From an uncultured Thermoleophilia bacterium (lineage in GTDB: Bacteria > Actinomycetota > Thermoleophilia > UBA2241), in assembly GCA_903912585.1 (NCBI GenBank), contig CAIWHY010000261.1, forward strand, positions 1-5,465: 5,465 nt of DNA. The letters are read 5' to 3'. This document shows, in pieces, positions 4,623 through 5,465 of this stretch. Position 1 is the first letter of the stretch. Each line of letters starts with the position of its first letter. The notes under the pieces are model-generated. The model saw only the letters and a list, made by a program, of their open reading frames with translations, did no database searches and was not told where the DNA came from. A program made the position numbers and the translations under genes.

Positions 4623-4820
4623 TTGACCCACCCCAAGAGCCCCGACCACGAGCCGGCCCTGCTCTCCGAAGAGGCGGCCGCTGGCAAGTGCGGCCTCAGC
4701 CGCCCGACCTTCCGGCGCTGGATCGCGGCCAACTGCATCGAACCAGTGATGGCCCCCGGCGCCGCGCGCACGGAGCTCTACCGGCGCGAGGACATCGACG
4801 CCTTCACGGGCAGCCGCTGA
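4623..4820 (+). CDS. Small helix-turn-helix DNA-binding protein (excisionase/MerR-like fold)
   Basis: The product is 65 residues. After a short polar N-terminus, residues 13-63 fit the HTH_17/excisionase-like pattern. LLSEEAAAGKCGLSRPTFRRWIAAN (13-37) provides the two helices of a winged HTH, with recognition-helix residues around SRPTFRRWI (26-34). A wing follows, and the domain closes with ELYRREDIDAF (51-61), matching the family's typical 'R-x-x-R-E-D-L-D-A-F' ending. It is a stand-alone DNA-binding domain with no effector or catalytic domain. Such proteins act as small transcription regulators or, next to an integrase, as recombination directionality factors. No integrase is visible here, so a regulatory role is more likely. 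The start is TTG 4623 on ribosome-site evidence. It lies 114 bp upstream of ftsH on the same strand, so it may be cotranscribed with or regulate ftsH. Confidence 0.78.
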   Translation: MTHPKSPDHEPALLSEEAAAGKCGLSRPTFRRWIAANCIEPVMAPGAARTELYRREDIDAFTGSR

Positions 4821-4934
4821 TGCACCCCTCGAGACTCTCGCTGGCGGCGCTGCGCGCAGCGGCCGTGCGCACGCGCCCCAGGCTCGGCGGCTGCGCCGGC
4901 GAGCATCAGCTGGCCTTGAGAGTCCGGGCCTCGC
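4821..4934 (+). other. Structured gap between the HTH gene and ftsH
   Basis: This 114-bp gap contains the 14-bp perfect palindrome CGCTGCGCGCAGCG (4848-4861). It is enclosed by the 7-bp inverted arms GACTCTC (4833-4839) and GAGAGTC (4918-4924). The right arm ends 10 nt before the ftsH ATG and contains the only purine-rich sequence (GAGAG, 4918-4922) that could serve as its ribosome site. Pairing of the arms could therefore hide it. No clear promoter is seen. Confidence 0.4.
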
Positions 4935-5465
4935 ATGCTTAGGTACCGGCGCCTCATCTTCGGGCTGCTGGCCGTGCTCGTGCTCGCGTCGATCGCGTTC
5001 ACGCTCCATGGCCGCTCCACGAGCAGCGCGGTGCACTACACCTACGCCGGCGGCCCGCACAGCTTCACCGGTCAGCTCGATGCCGGTCAGGTCAAGTCGG
5101 TCTCGATCGACCTCACGGCGCAGACCGTCACCGTGCAGCCGACCAGCGCGCCGTCCTACACGATCGCCTACCCCGATGCCGTGCTGCTCAGCGACCTGCT
5201 CTCCCAGCACGGGCACGTCGCGGTCGCGGTCAAGAGCGGGGGCTCCCAGTGGTGGAGCAGCCTGCTCACCCTGCTGCTGCCCCTGCTGCTCATCGTCGGA
5301 TTCATGGTCTTCATGATGCGCCGCATGCAGGGCGGCGGCTCCAAGGTCATGAGCTTCGGCAAGAGCCGCGCCAAGCGCGTCAGCGTCGACTCGCCCAAGG
5401 TGACGTTCAAGGACGTCGCCGGGGCGGACGAGGCCGTCGAGGAGCTGCACGAGATCAAGGAGTTC
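4935..5465 (+). CDS. ftsH: ATP-dependent zinc metalloprotease FtsH, N-terminal part (runs off right edge)
   Basis: The first 177 codons are present and the frame is open at the edge. Order: short basic N-terminus, membrane helix 1 (about 7-24), an extracytoplasmic FtsH_ext-type domain (about 25-105), membrane helix 2 (about 108-128), and a basic linker with MSFGKSRAKR (139-148). Then comes VTFKDVAGADEAVEELHEIKEF (156-177), the highly characteristic entry to the FtsH AAA+ module ('F-x-D-V-A-G-x-D-E-A-x-E-E-L'). The Walker motifs and the HEXXH zinc site lie beyond the window. FtsH is a hexameric membrane-bound protease that uses ATP to pull out and degrade misfolded membrane proteins and some regulators. 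The ATG at 4935 is the only reasonable start, because an in-frame TGA lies at 4917-4919. The upstream GAGAG is a weak ribosome site 12 nt away, which suggests modest or regulated translation. Confidence 0.95.
   Translation, partial: MLRYRRLIFGLLAVLVLASIAFTLHGRSTSSAVHYTYAGGPHSFTGQLDAGQVKSVSIDLTAQTVTVQPTSAPSYTIAYPDAVLLSDLLSQHGHVAVAVKSGGSQWWSSLLTLLLPLLLIVGFMVFMMRRMQGGGSKVMSFGKSRAKRVSVDSPKVTFKDVAGADEAVEELHEIKEF

Noticed and set aside
4593..5450. 285-codon minus-strand frame opposite ftsH
   Set aside because: Composition is Arg/Asp/His/Gln-rich and the plus strand encodes unmistakable FtsH motifs. It is an antisense shadow typical of high-GC genes.

Overview
The window is high-GC bacterial DNA with strongly GC-biased third codon positions, frequent GTG/TTG starts and purine-rich Shine-Dalgarno sequences. 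The gene content (a small PLDc_N membrane protein of the type common in high-GC Gram-positives, an FtsH, a TTG-started excisionase-like HTH protein) suggests an actinobacterial chromosome, possibly of the Thermoleophilia type. The lineage is inferred from style and families only; no rRNA or other marker is present.

Layout: (1) 1-109, minus strand, the first 36 codons of a lipoprotein gene that runs off the left edge. (2) 110-377, a divergent intergenic region with three copies of a 23-bp GC-rich tandem repeat. (3) 378-1100, plus, a complete cytoplasmic SGNH/GDSL hydrolase. (4) 1101-1370, no intact gene, but about 160 bp keep coding character in another frame and look like a gene remnant. (5) 1371-2024, plus, a secreted beta-sandwich-like protein, convergent with (6) 2161-3108, minus, a secreted coiled-coil plus YadA-head-like beta-roll repeat protein; a perfect 12-bp-stem hairpin lies between them and can serve both. 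(7) 3109-3462, divergent regulatory region. (8) 3463-3684, plus, PLDc_N membrane protein, and (9) 3870-4223, plus, a small secreted His/aromatic-rich protein. Each of these two is preceded by a G/ATTT-N15/16-GGGTAG element resembling a SigB/SigF general-stress promoter. (10) 4224-4622, no intact gene; a possible frameshifted small minus-strand gene lies here. (11) 4623-4820, plus, a 65-residue HTH protein. (12) 4935 to the right edge, plus, the first 177 codons of ftsH.

The common theme is the cell envelope: one lipoprotein, three secreted proteins, one small membrane protein and a membrane protease. Most genes appear to be separate transcription units, with gaps of 100-350 bp, rather than one operon. 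The most interesting points are the paired stress-type promoters, the repeat protein with its coiled coil at the N-terminus and its beta-roll at the C-terminus and no visible anchor, and two places where coding character continues out of frame next to a G/C homopolymer. I see no CRISPR array, tRNA, rRNA, insertion sequence or recognisable defence system.
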